Positions 32,245 to 42,560 of a stretch of DNA of 64,000 nucleotides are shown here, piece by piece (positions within the stretch are counted from its first letter, which is position 1; each line of letters starts with the position of its first letter). The notes under the pieces were generated by a model, which saw only the letters and a list, made by a program, of their open reading frames with translations, ran no database searches and was not told the DNA's origin. The position numbers were made by a program, and so were the translations under genes. This stretch comes from Petaurus breviceps papuanus (Eukaryota > Chordata > Mammalia > Diprotodontia > Petauridae): assembly GCA_028583685.1 (NCBI GenBank), contig JAMXIF010000073.1:5308253-5372252 (forward strand), in the 5' to 3' direction.

Positions 32245-32583
32245 TCGAGGAGAAATTGTTGTAACATTCCATAATTTAGGTGAAAGGCCCATACAGATTC
32301 TTAAGAATGATAGGATAGTTCAAGTGATTATCATTCCTTATAAAACAATACCACTTGTAAAAACTGACCCTCCTTCCAAAATAACTGTCAGAGGAACTGA
32401 AGGATTTGGTTCTACTGACAGAATAAAATTGGGAGCTAAATTATGGGTAAAACGGAAGCCAGATGATGTTCCAAAGGCTGCAGAGATTATAGCACATGGG
32501 AGGGATAACACTGTAACTATTGTTTATTCTGGAGAAGATGATTACAAAATTGTACCCTTAACTCATATATTCTACCATGAGTG
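32245..32583 (+). pseudogene. ERV pol-end fragment with dUTPase motifs
   Basis: A fossil fragment of an ERV-L-like pol gene. Two trimeric-dUTPase motifs are visible: NDRIVQ (motif IV, 32306-32323) and the glycine-rich motif V, RGTEGFGSTD (about 32390-32419), where the uracil-nucleotide phosphates would be held. About 55 residues follow before the frame ends. In ERV-L the dUTPase lies at the end of pol, after integrase, which fits its place just before the 3' LTR. Betaretroviral dUTPase-protease is the alternative, but no protease active-site DTG follows. It is only the C-terminal part of the domain and cannot be a working enzyme. Confidence 0.7.
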
Positions 32584-32899
32584 AGGCTACAATAGTCTGG
32601 TTATTGTCTCTTTCCTTCTTCTTCGCTTTTTTTCTGTTCACTTTGTTTGCTAGATTTTTTTCCGCAGGCTTGGTACCCTCTACCTGTAGATGCCTGATAA
32701 CTTAAGCTGGATGTCACCCCTTTTCCGCAACTGTGATGTATCACCTCTGGACCTGTCATCAAGCACATTAAGAACTGACCTCTCAAAACCCTTGTGACAG
32801 GGACAGCTCTACTTTCGATTTCAGCAGTAAGTAGCCACAGAAGAAGAGACCTTTGCCTCTTACCCCAAGATTTTGGGGCCCCATTTGTTTGGGGGGGAA

Positions 32900-33615
32900 T
32901 GATGGGGATCTTGTGCTCAAGCCCCACCTGAAAATATTGTTTTCTGTGTTTATTGTGTGCTATCCTTGTTATATGGTTGTAAAATTCTGTTGACACCAGT
33001 TACTCCTAAAACTCATATTAACCTATGTAATGAAATGTATTGTTAATGTATTTTTGCCAAGTAAGGGAAATGAAAGATCTTGGGAATGAATGTAAGCTTA
33101 TAGGATTTAAAGATCTTCCATGCCCCTTGAATTTGCTGATGTAGCAGGAAGGGGCAGGGCAAGAGGAAGCAGAAGCCAAGCTAGAGTGTGTGCAGTGACT
33201 GGAAGCCTGGAAGCAGCAGCAGAGGTGGGAACTCCTTCTTTGAGCCAGCCAGAATTTCTGCTAAGGACTCCTGCTGAGGGACGATGGGAACTTTGCGGTC
33301 CAGAGCTCCCGGGAACATGCTTTGTGGATGCTGAGCAGTTGCTGTGAGTGAGGAGAGGAGGATCTTTGCCTGAGGTAGCCTGTCCTGTTTTGAAGGTTTG
33401 AGAATGTTAGTGTTTACTACATTAATTATGTGTGCCGACTCCATAACTACTGTGATGACTCTGACTTTCTGGTTTGGGGACTCAGTTTTCTGGTATTTGA
33501 ATAAATTTTCTAGCTTTATTCCCCATGTAGAGAGCCTGGTATATTTTGTGATTAATAACCATATCAGCATATTTATAGTTACCGTAGGCACTGTGAATAC
33601 TGCATGGTTGATACA
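32900..33615 (+). mobile_element. 3' LTR (plus) of the ERV composite
   Basis: It follows the polypurine tract GGGGGGGAA and ends ...TTGATACA. The AATAAA signal is at 33500-33505, and the last 150 bp closely match the LTRs ending at 5232 and 53820. The start could instead be at 33026 (TGTAATGAAATG), which resembles the start of the sister LTRs. The 5' half is diverged, so it is a different subfamily. Confidence 0.65.
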
Positions 33616-35060
33616 GAGGGGAAAGTAGAAATAGGAAAAATCTACCTATCATCATCTAAAAGAGATTCTATGAGGAAAACCCTCAGGAATATTATAGTCA
33701 AATTCTGAAAGCCCTAGCTCAAGCTTAAAATATTACAAGCAAAAAGAAAAAACAAACAAGTTATTTATGGCAGTGTCACAATTAGAATCACACAAGGCCT
33801 AGCAGTGGCAACACTAAAAGAACACAGGTGTTAGAACACCATATAATGAAGAGCAAAAAAAAATGGGCTTCTGGCCAAAAATCTCATACTCAGCAAAGCT
33901 AAACATAATCTTGAATGAAAAAAAAAATAGATATTTACCGAATTACCAGACTTTTGGGACTTTGTTAAAAAAGAAAAAAATACCTGAATTTAATAGAGGA
34001 TTTGACATACAAGAGCCAAGAGAAATATAAGATACAAACAAAAGACTCTCAATAAGGACAGAATGTTTACTTTTATGTATGTAAAATGTAAAACATATGT
34101 CTAAGATTTTTATTAGTACTTGGGTAGTTCATAAGAAAGATTAGGGTAGATCTGAGCATGATATGACTTCAAAAAGTAAAACCATTCAGAAACAACTAAA
34201 AAGAATAATTATGCAAATGAGGTGTTAGAGGAAGAACAGATAGAGCAGTTAGATGAGGGAGGCAGTCTGGTACTTCCAGAAACTTACTTTAATAGGGAAT
34301 GGGTTCAAGAGGGAACAATACATATACATTTAGAAAAGTATTAAAGTAAAAATAAATAAATAAAATAAAAAACAAAAAAAATTTAAAAAAGAAAAATATT
34401 AATGTCTTCAAAATTCAGAAAGAAATAAAAGGCTAAGAAATAAGGAGTGAGGAAAGGATAAGGACAGGATCTTTAGAGGTAAAGGTGAGGGATTAAGGTC
34501 AAAGGGGCATATAAAAGGGTATTTAGATTTATGGGAATGGGAGGACAAGGGAAGGATTATCTGAGGAGGGTATGGTAGTGGGTAGAAGCAAAGTAGAGGA
34601 TTTAGGGGGGATAGGGATTAAGAAATATGCACAAATATAAAAAAAAACAAAGATTAGGAATAGAATCTCTCAGGGAAACATACATATATATGTATATATC
34701 GATATTTATATGTAAATATATCCATGTTTAATAGGGGAGGGGAGAGGGAGGAAAAGGATAAATTAAAAAGTGTACAGCAGAGAATAAAAACACCTCCAAG
34801 GAAGCAAAGATGGACAGCTTTTAACACAATGTGCAGTATTTAATATATAGGCTGTCTTGAAATGGAAGTTTATTGCTATATATTTTGAATCCTTTCTTAC
34901 ATTCTGCTGAAAACATAAATATTTTTTCTTTGGCCATTTTACATTTAAGTTTTAATATTTAAATTTATAATGTTTCTTTTTTTCTTTTCTTATCATGTAT
35001 TTAAGTTTTAGTATTCAAGTCTAAAATTTAAAAAAAGAGAAAATTAAAACACACACACAC

Positions 35061-35215
35061 AAAAGATACTCAAGATGTTTGCCATTTCCTTCTCCAGTGG
35101 ATTGTTAAGAGCCTTGCACACAGTCACATAGCTAGTGTCTGAAGTTGCATTTGAACTCAGGTCTTCCTGATTCTAGGCCCAGAGTTCTATTCAGCCACCT
35201 AGCTGCCTTCTCTAA
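35061..35215 (-). repeat. Mar1-type SINE fragment, minus
   Basis: 'tgccatttccttctccagtg', 'cacagtcacatagctagtg', 'ttgaactcaggtcttcctga' and 'cagccacctagctgcc' are the reverse complement of the SINE body. Confidence 0.7.
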
Positions 35216-35551
35216 TATTTTTATTCAATTAAAAATGTTATTTTATTGAGACATGCAGTTGTCCATAGGATATTAAATATACAAATAATAGATAGGTAGT
35301 GACATTCCAGGAATGTTCTAATTGAACCCCATCAAAAAGATGGGAAAAAAAGAAATAATAATGATAATACTTTAGTCTCTTAAAGGGAATGACCATGTTT
35401 GCAATGTATAATGGGGGCTTTGTGTTCATTGAGACAACTGTTTTAGCTAAGAAAACCTGAAATTTTGGCCAGTTGGGCTCTAGTGATATCACTGACTTGG
35501 ATTGTACCTCAGTCAGTATGATGCAATTTCTTCATTGAAATAAAGAAGTAG
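35216..35551. other. Unassigned sequence
   Basis: No repeat or gene recognised. It ends in the TSD of the next SINE. Confidence 0.4.
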
Positions 35552-35722
35552 GGGAGTCCAGGTAGCACAGCAAGTAAGAGCATCGGCTCCAGTGTTGAAC
35601 CAGCTCCAGTGTCGGGATGGCCTGGGGATCAAATCTGGGCTCAGATACTTAGCACCACACCCAGAAATAACTGGCCGTGTAACCTTGAGCAAGTTACTTA
35701 ATCCCGATTGCTTTAAAAAAAA
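35552..35722 (+). mobile_element. Marsupial SINE, AGYRAGTAAGAG type, plus, with TSD
   Basis: The body 'gtagcacagcaagtaagagc', 'catcggctccagtg', 'actggccgtgtaaccttgag' and 'caagttacttaatcccgatt' ends in an A tail. GAAATAAAGAAGTAG and GAAATGAAGAAGTAG flank it (35537 and 35723), a 15-bp TSD with one difference. GCTCCAGTGT is duplicated inside the head. Confidence 0.85.
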
Positions 35723-35756
35723 GAAATGAAGAAGTAGACAGGATTATATAAGGTTT

Positions 35757-35905
35757 CAGTTAGTCAACAAGAATTTACTATGTTCCAGCCATTGTACTAA
35801 GTTTTGGGGATACAAAGAAAGATTAAAAGTTGTTTCGGCTCTCAAGGAGCTCCCAGTGTGATGGAGAAGCCAATATATGAATCTGTACAAACAAAATATA
35901 TATAG
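35757..35905 (+). repeat. Ancient dispersed repeat, GAGCTTACATTCTA type
   Basis: 'tactatgttccagccattgt', 'actaagttttggggatacaa' and 'ctcaaggagctcccagtgtg' match the family. Confidence 0.6.
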
Positions 35906-36400
35906 GATAAATTGGGCAGAAACTGAGAGCAAAAGATACAAAGATTTAAGGATGACTGGGGAAACCTTGTAAAAGGGGAGACTTCAGCTGAAGGAAGCCA
36001 GGATGCAGGAATGAGGAGGGAGGGTCTGTTTGGCCCCAGAAACTATAATTGGAAGAAATGTATAGAAGTTGTAGAGAGAAATATATGCGCTCAATGTAGG
36101 GCAAAACTTTACACTAACTAGATCCATCAAAAAATGGAATAGCCTTGTTTTCTTTTAGAGATTTGTAAATTTTTCTAATCGGAGCAAGGTCATTTATACT
36201 CTTGCTATCAGGAACCTTTCTTGACCAGGCTCTGTGGTCTCTGCAGAAGGTGAAAGAAAGTCACTTTCTACGCAGTTATTGTCCCTAACCTTCATTCAGT
36301 TGAGTTTTAAGCTTCATCTCAGCCTTGATGGCATCGTCCTCCCTAACTGAGACTCACCATCCTGAATAAAGGGGCTGCATCCTCCTGTTCAAGAATCCCC
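35906..36400 (+). repeat. Possible CR1/L3-like fragment and unassigned sequence
   Basis: 'gtctgtttggccccagaaac', 'gctcaatgtagggcaaaact' and 'catcaaaaaatggaatagcc' resemble the continuation of the CR1/L3-like element at 20430-20995. The remainder up to the EIF3F copy is unrecognised. Confidence 0.4.
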
Positions 36401-36424
36401 AGAGCAATTTAGCCCTTCAGCAAC

Positions 36425-37381
36425 ATGGCAGCTGGGCTCCTGCTGACTTCGACCCCAACCCCTGCGTTTGCCCCAGCCCCACCGCAGGACCAGGGCCAGG
36501 ATCCGCGCCCCTGCAGGCTTCCCCGACCCTGGCGCAGGCCCCGCCTTGAGCCTGTGCTCCCCAGGACATTCGCCGGTGGCCACGTGATCCAACTGCACCT
36601 GGTCATCCTCGCCTTCGTGATGGACAGCTGTGAGTGTCTCAAGGAGGGGCAGCTGCATTATCTACGCTCTGCTGGAAACAATAGAAAAACACTCAGTAGG
36701 AGTCACCAGCTGCTTTTCAGGGTCACCTATGAGTCTGAGAGTGAGGTTGCTGTGGACATGGAATTTGCTAAGAACATGCATGAATTACACAAAACAATCT
36801 CTCCACGTGCTTACACTGGGCTGGTATGCCACAGGCCATGGACATCACAGAACACTTGGTTCTGACCCGGAGTACTGCAGCCGGGAAGCCCCTTCCCCTC
36901 ACTGTGGACACCGGCCTCCAGAATGGACGAAGGAGCATCAAAGCCTGTGTCAGTGCTTCCATGGGTGTTCCTGGAAAAAAACAATGGGAGTGATGTTCAC
37001 TCAGCTGGCAATGAAATATGCCTGCTATGATACTGAGCGAATTGGAATTGACCTGATCATGGAGACATGTTTCAGCCCCCACCAAGCTACTGGCCTTTCA
37101 AGTAATCTCCAGCAAGTTGGTGGGACACCAGCCTGGATCCAGGATGCTCTGAGCACAGTGTTGTGGTATGCTGAGGATGGAATTACTGTCTGGAAAGGTG
37201 GCAGCTGACAACACCCGGGGCCACTTTCTGATGGACCTGGTTAACCAAGTTCCCAAGAATGCCCCCTGAGGACTTCAACAATGTGGTGAACAGCAGCATC
37301 AATGACCTGTTGATGGAGATTTTACCTTGCCAACCCACCCCAGTCACAAATCACTCCAATAAGAAACTTGTGAACCTGTGA
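36425..37381 (+). pseudogene. EIF3FP: EIF3F processed pseudogene
   Basis: An intronless copy of eIF3 subunit f, an MPN-domain component of the translation initiation factor eIF3. The frame opens with MAAG and a Pro-rich stretch, a shortened form of the Ala/Pro-rich N-terminus of EIF3F. Recognisable blocks follow in the expected order: [79 protein letters not shown] and IQDALSTVL. The end matches KLVNL and a stop at 37379-37381. The blocks lie in different frames, so there are several frameshifts, at least near 36650-36690, 36800 and 36900, and again after 37180. Sequence past the stop still resembles an EIF3F 3' UTR with AATAAA near 37460. No poly(A) tail or TSD is visible, so it is older than the HSPA8 copy. 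The first 220 bp are a local GC-rich island in AT-rich DNA. Confidence 0.9.
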
Positions 37382-37624
37382 GGAAACCCAATGAGCAGCA
37401 TCTACAGCCATCAACTCTACCTGAGGTGAGTCCTCCCTTGACTCAACCCATAGGATAGAGAATAAAAGTGGATTTTTCTTTTACTGTCATTTTTAAGTTG
37501 CCTGTTTCTGTAGATGAGCCGAGCTGAGCTGTTTATAACTGAATAAATCACAGACATCACTTTTCCCTCTGGGGGGAAAAGGGGGAAAAAAGAATTCTCA
37601 GACCACCTAGATTGAACAAGTTTG
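37382..37624 (+). other. Probable 3' UTR of the EIF3F copy and unassigned flank
   Basis: 'ttgactcaacccataggata' followed by GAGAATAAAAGTGG looks like transcript-derived 3' UTR. After about 37500 the origin is unclear. Confidence 0.5.
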
Positions 37625-37850
37625 ATTCCATTCAATAAACAATTATTAATTGTCCACTATGTGCAAGGTGTTGGGATGTAGTGGACAGAAGGCTGGCCTC
37701 ACAGACAGGAAGATAGGAGTTCAAGTCCTGCCTCAGACACATACTAGTTGTTCAGTCATGGGCAAGTGCCTTAAACTTCTTAATCTTCCAAGCAACTCTC
37801 TAAGACTAAAAATTCCTGATGTTGTGACCTACATTGCAGGAAGGTATTTT
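37625..37850 (+). repeat. Old repeats: short dispersed repeat and SINE fragment
   Basis: 'tccactatgtgcaaggtgtt' starts a GAGCTTACATTCTA-type head. It passes into a SINE-like body ('ggagttcaagtcctgcctca', 'gggcaagtgccttaaact'). Confidence 0.5.
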
Positions 37851-37854
37851 TATA

Positions 37855-38105
37855 CTTTTTTATTCAGTTGTTTTCAGTCACATTTGATTCTTCATGATCC
37901 CATTTAGGGTTTTCTTGGCAAAAATACTGGAGTGGTTTGATATTTCCTTCTCCAGCTCATTTTTTATAGATGAGGAAACTAAGGCAAATAGGGTCAAGTG
38001 ACTTGCTTGAGGTCACACAGCTAGTAAGTGTCTGAGGCCAGATTCAAACTCAGAAGTGTCTTCCTGATTCCAGTCTGCCACTTCATCCACTGCACCACCA
38101 ATCTG
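37855..38105 (-). mobile_element. Mar1-type SINE, minus
   Basis: 'tttcttggcaaaaatactgg', 'ctccagctcatttttt', 'gatgaggaaactaaggcaaa', 'aggtcacacagctagtaagt' and 'atccactgcaccacc' form a near-complete reverse copy. Confidence 0.85.
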
Positions 38106-38755
38106 AAGAAATAACAGGTCTGTTCTATTACCACAATAACACTTGTATGAACATACATACAAATAGAATAAAAATATATGTTTGAGTCACATTCTAATAC
38201 AAAGGTAAAAAACCCCAAAGACCTTGTCCTCAATGATCTCTTTTCTGCCTTGCAGAGCTATATTAAGCAGAAAATACTTGGGTTACATTAATGCTCTCTG
38301 TTCCCCTTGGTACTTCCCTTCACTCACCTGAAACCATAAAATCATTCTGGTTATTCAGAATAATTGGAATTATTTTGATCACTTTAGTCTTTCAGTAGAA
38401 AAATCATCTGACACATGGAAGCACTAGGTTAGCAAAAAATGGCATGTGACAAGGGTATCCCCTCTTCCCCCAAAGTCCATCCTCATTATAAGCAAGAAAT
38501 CCAGTTTGCAGGTTTAGTTCAGCTCTAATCAGTCCTTAGCTTCTATTTCCAGCTTCAATGCCTTATGGTAGTTCACCTTTTTCTGATCCCCTAGGAGCTC
38601 ACTCATTAATTTCAATCTAGTTTCTTTTGAATAGGTATCCTTTAACTAGCATGAGCTTCCCTTTTATATCCTGCTAAGTTAACCTGGGAAGTTCCTGCCC
38701 CATGTAGGTGTGCCCCAATTAAATATATACATATATATTCATATATTTGTTGAAT
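38106..38755. other. Unassigned sequence
   Basis: No repeat or gene recognised. Confidence 0.4.
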
Positions 38756-38885
38756 CAGCATGGGAAGTGACTGAAAATCTGGCCTTAGAGCTAGGAAGAA
38801 TCCAAGTTCAATACATACCGACTATATGACCCTGGATAAGTAACTTAACTTTTGGTGTTCTAGGCAATTTCCTAAGAATATAAAT
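38756..38885 (+). repeat. MIR-type SINE, degraded
   Basis: 'tggccttagagctaggaaga', 'caagttcaatacataccgac' and 'gaccctggataagtaactta' follow the MIR body. Confidence 0.55.
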
Positions 38886-38984
38886 TGAAGAGAAAGTACC
38901 GACATACATTGGAAGAAAGAGAAGAGGAAGATTATATATATGCTTCTTGTATATTCTCTTATACCAAAAGAATCACAGATTCAG

Positions 38985-39330
38985 TTATAACACACACATA
39001 TATATACATTGTATACACTTTCTCTCTCATATGTAACATACACACATATTATGTATACACCCATATATGTACATAGGTCCAGTTGTAATGCCTATATTAT
39101 AACACACATACATAATGTACATACATATATTTCTTTCATAGGTAACATACACATATATGTTATGTGCACATATGTACACAGATCCAGTTATAAGCTCTAT
39201 ATTATAAAATATATAATTTATATATAACATATAACACATGTATAAATATAATGTATAACACACATATAATTTACATATATAAATCCTCATGTGTGAAGTA
39301 CACATATGTCACAAGTACATATATCAGGTA
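38985..39330. repeat. TATA/ACAC-rich microsatellite cluster
   Basis: A long mixture of (TA)n, ACACATA and TATGTA repeats, with two imperfect units of about 115 bp containing 'cagttgtaatgcctatatta' and 'cagttataagctctatatta'. Confidence 0.8.
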
Positions 39331-39994
39331 GATAGGCTTTCTAACTGTAATAATATTAGCTTAAAGATTTTTGTTGGGTGAGACATCCCAAATCAATATA
39401 AATTCTTTCAACAAAAGGAAGAAAACTTAAAATAAAGGGTGAGGTTCCTTCTAACAGATGAGTAAAAATTTTGTAAAGTTCATGTACAGTAAGTACTCAA
39501 GTAAGGTTCCTTTCAGCTATAACTTTCTATGTAAAGGACCTCTGAAATTACAATGTGAGCCAATGAGTAGCTGGAATTCAATTTACTAAAAATTTACAAC
39601 TTTTCAAGATCACATCTTTTATGTCAAGCAAAGCAAATCACATTTATTTGACCTCGATCTCAGGACATTTTAAAACAAATTGCCCTGAAACTTAGGTAGG
39701 TATTAAGAGGAAGAGGCAGTGAGATTTAGCAGATAGATTTCAACTTCAATTGAAATAAGAGAACCCACCTCCAGTTTTGGCATTTATGACTTGTATAATC
39801 TTGGGTAATTAGTAATTAGTCTTCTTTTTGTCTTTATCAATAAAATGTGGAATTGGACTAGATGATTTCCAAGGTCTCATGAAGTTTGAAGAGACTTCAG
39901 GGACATCTAACCTAACCCTCTTATTTTACATATGAAAAAATGGAGGCTTAGGATAGTTAAGTGACTTTGAAAGATTTTAGTTTAAAAGACCAAG
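39331..39994 (+). repeat. Unassigned, with MIR-type fragment at about 39745-39970
   Basis: The MIR-like part includes 'aacccacctccagttttggc', 'ttgtataatcttgggtaatt', 'tggactagatgatttccaag' and 'tacatatgaaaaaatggagg'. The first 400 bp are unrecognised. Confidence 0.45.
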
Positions 39995-40205
39995 GTCTTC
40001 CATTGCATCCAGTCATCTCCAGTCATTCTGATCCATATCTTGCCACTGAACATAGACAACTCTGGAGGAGAGAGTGAGGCTGGTGACTTTGCACAGCCCT
40101 GCCTCACTTAAACCCAATTCACTTGCATGTCAACATATCACTATTCTGATATTATTGTTCCTCTTCAAGAATGAGAAGGAAGGACAAACAATAATAATAA
40201 TCAAG
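39995..40205 (+). repeat. Marsupial SINE, GAAGGACAAACAA type, plus
   Basis: 'gcatccagtcatctccagtc', 'ctgatccatatcttgccact', 'ctctggaggagagagtgagg', 'gccctgcctcacttaaaccc' and 'agaaggaaggacaaacaata', with an AATA tail. The same family is reversed at 22530. Confidence 0.7.
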
Positions 40206-40434
40206 GTGACAGGTTGTCAAGTATCAATGACTAGCTTTGAAGTATGGTTTTCTGATGACAGAACCAGTGTTCTTTCCAATTAACCTTGCTGCTTTCAGCT
40301 CTGTCTTTCAAGAAACATTTACTAAGGAAGACCTAAGTTAAAAATTGACCTCAGACATTAGTAGCTGCCTGACCCTGGGCAAATGGCTTAATCTCTGCTT
40401 GCCCCAGTTTCCCTATCTGGGAAGTCCAAAAAGT
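40206..40434 (+). repeat. SINE-like remnants
   Basis: Around 40320-40420 there is a MIR/Mar1-type body ('cctgaccctgggcaaatggc', 'ccccagtttccctatctggg'). The first part is unrecognised. Confidence 0.5.
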
Positions 40435-40565
40435 CTACTCCAATATACATTTGTTAAATGCCTACTATATACCAGGCATTGTGATGAGAACTGGGGACAC
40501 CGTTAATAAAAAGACACTCCCTGCCCTCAAGGAGCTTACAAGCTAAAGAGGGAGACAACACAGAA
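40435..40565 (+). repeat. Ancient dispersed repeat, GAGCTTACATTCTA type
   Basis: 'tgcctactatataccaggca', 'aactggggacaccgtt' and 'ctcaaggagcttacaagcta' match the family. Confidence 0.65.
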
Positions 40566-40910
40566 AAGGAGGCAGGGAAGGTCCACTCCTTTCCCACGCT
40601 GGGAGTACTTGTCATGGGGGCATCTTGTTCCATGGATTTGAAAACAGGAAGGGCAGCAGATGCAAAGAGGAGTAAACTGAGTCCAGTTTCTGTCCTCTTT
40701 AAAGAAAGGCATTGGGAGGAGTTTGCTACTCTGCCTTCCAGTCTTCTAATCAGAGGGCTGAGGAGGCTGTGGGAGATGGTATCAATTAAGGCTTTATGTT
40801 CTAAATTCATGGTGGTGAATTTAGAAGAGATGAACTTATCCTGGGAGGAGAATTTTGTTCCCTGGAGTTGAAACCAAACAGGGCAGTAGATGCAAAGTCA
40901 AATTCTATCT
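40566..40910. repeat. Unassigned block with a 45-bp direct repeat
   Basis: TTGTTCCATGGATTTGAAAA...GGGCAGCAGATGCAAAG (40625-40668) recurs as TTGTTCCCTGGAGTTGAAAC...GGGCAGTAGATGCAAAG (40856-40900). I do not recognise the family. Confidence 0.5.
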
Positions 40911-41130
40911 CCCAGAGTTGTATGGATCAAATGAGATAATAAAAGTACAGCACTTAGTATAGTGACTGGCATATAGGATGCACTGTACAAACATTGTCAT
41001 CATCATTAAACACATACTATTCGCAATGTCTTCTGATAGGCACTGGGGATATGAAGATTTTTAAAAAATGGCAATCTTTACCCTCAAAGAACAAACAGTG
41101 TGTTGAGATACAAAGCATAGAATAAATATA
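40911..41130 (+). repeat. SINE tail and dispersed repeat
   Basis: 'agttgtatggatcaaatgag' to 'gtgactggcatataggatgc' is a MIR/Mar1-type tail. From 40985 'acatactattcgcaatgtct' and 'tctttaccctcaaagaacaa' mark a weak GAGCTTACATTCTA-type repeat. Confidence 0.5.
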
Positions 41131-41344
41131 ATACAAGATAAAATGTGCTGTAGTCAAAATCAAGAGCTAAACAAATTGAATTAGTAAGATATAAGGAGAG
41201 TAACATGATGGGAATGGTATTGGGGCTGGGTCTTCCTTTACCTTTTGTGGATCTAAAGCAAGAGAGAATATGCTCGCATTTACTGGATTCTCTATTCACA
41301 AGCTGATAGTAGGAATGAAATAAAGTCAAAGCTAGTTTTCCAAC
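41131..41344. other. Unassigned
   Basis: No family recognised. Confidence 0.35.
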
Positions 41345-41515
41345 TAATATTGGTCAATCAGTCAAGTTTTATTAAGTGTTTACTATGTGCTATGTATTGT
41401 AGTAAGTGAAGGGAGTACAAAAAAGATGAGAAAGACAGCATTTGCCCTCAAGCTGATTGTGTAATGGGAGAGACAACAAGCAAACAAATACACACAAAAT
41501 AAGTTATATGCAAGA
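41345..41515 (+). repeat. Ancient dispersed repeat, GAGCTTACATTCTA type
   Basis: 'tcaagttttattaagtgttt', 'actatgtgctatgtattgta' and 'ttgccctcaagctgattgtg' match the family. Confidence 0.6.
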
Positions 41516-42294
41516 TAAGTAGTAAGTTATCAAAAGAGAGAAGATGATCATTCTTGACTGACTACATGTAAATAGATACCTAAGATAATGCTCTTTCCCC
41601 AGAGCCCTCATATTTATAATAGTAAAAGACAGAAGCATTATGGTAAAGCCATGTTCCCAAAATGCCCACCTTGCAGGGGAACTAGCCTCTAGTTCTCGGC
41701 TCCCCATTTTGAAGTTGTAATAAAAATCTATCCAATAGCCCTTTGATAAAATATCCTGCCAGAAAATATACCCTCCTAGCATTTGGTGATTACTTATCCT
41801 TGACTAATTGATGAGGTAGATGGCTCTTCTCATTGCTTAGCATACTTGGTTGGATACCATTTCCTAGGGAGAACATCCAATGTCTTTTGTTGCCATCAGA
41901 AAAAAAATAGCCTTTTAGTCTGCTCTCAGAGAGTGAACAATCTACTGTGAGAAAGTACAATCCCACTAGCATTCAAGGCTTCTTGTATTCTGGTTCTAAA
42001 CTAGATATTTGGGAGTTTATTTTCAATTACTCCTCAATACAACCCTCATCTCATAACAAACTTTCTTTTCTTGTTTTATTTTTTAGCCATAGTCACCCAA
42101 ACATGATTTGTATTTTTTTCTTCTTTTCGCAATCAAACTCATGGCAATCCAACCAAATGATTCTTTTTAGAGATCATCCATCTGTTAGAATTAAGAGATC
42201 ATTATCTTACTCCCTAAAGTTTATAGAGAAAACGGAGACACAGAGAAGTAACGCTTAAAATGCAGTGTTACAGACCTCTTTCCAGTGCTCCATG
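41516..42294. other. Unassigned sequence
   Basis: No repeat or gene recognised apart from a MIR-like end near 42220-42300. Confidence 0.4.
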
Positions 42295-42560
42295 TTGCCT
42301 CCTCTTTTGACCAACCATTTATTAAGTGCCACTATGTTGCAGGTGTTCTGCTAGGATCTAGGAATACCAAGGTAAAAAATATCTATATATCTATGTCTTC
42401 AAGGAGCTTACATTTACTCTGTAGTAACTCTACCTAATCTACAAGTCCTAGCTCAAATCCCACCACTTCCATGGAACCTACTTTGAATGCCCCATTCTTA
42501 AGCAATCTCTCTTTCTTAGGAATTGCAGCAGCATTCATGTCTTTACTATTCATTCATCAA
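42295..42560 (+). repeat. Dispersed repeat followed by L2 fragment
   Basis: 'tattaagtgccactatgttg' and 'cttcaaggagcttacattta' mark the dispersed family to 42415. Then 'ctacaagtcctagctcaaat' and 'ccacttccatggaacctact' look like L2. Confidence 0.55.

Larger units (their letters stand above)
31684..33615. mobile_element. ERV-L-like composite, broken
   Basis: A retrovirus-like fossil inserted in the old HAL1 ORF1. Parts: a reverse-oriented LTR (31684-32244), a pol-end region with dUTPase similarity (about 32245-32583), a 3' untranslated part with a G-rich polypurine tract (32891-32899), and a forward LTR (about 32900-33615). GAGGG flanks the whole unit perfectly at 31679-31683 and 33616-33620, a 5-bp duplication as used by ERV-L. 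Most of gag and pol is absent and no env is seen, so the element is clearly not whole. Both outer edges are LTR 3' ends, an unusual arrangement discussed in the findings. It is old, but younger than its HAL1 host. Confidence 0.7.
30349..35060 (+). mobile_element. Old HAL1/L1 element with nested SINE and ERV
   Basis: It starts near GAGAAGATGGCAGGGTAGG, an L1-type 5' end, with a G/C-moderate 5' UTR to about 30950. ORF1-related sequence follows to about 34030, interrupted by a SINE (31158-31306) and an ERV composite (31684-33615). On either side of the ERV the ORF1 text joins naturally: 'AATTATCCTGAATCATTGC' before it and the 'RKTLRNIIVKF' region after it. Downstream there is a G/A-rich 3' region and no ORF2, so it is more HAL1-like than L1-like. 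Stops and indels are many. This element is clearly older than HAL1-1. Confidence 0.65.

Noticed and set aside
32324-32584. Host DUT gene or pseudogene
   Set aside because: The fragment sits between LTRs, directly upstream of a polypurine tract, and its downstream tail is unlike cellular DUT.
36389-36658. Antisense ORFs in the GC-rich EIF3F start
   Set aside because: GC-rich antisense frames lack stops by composition. No similarity is recognised.
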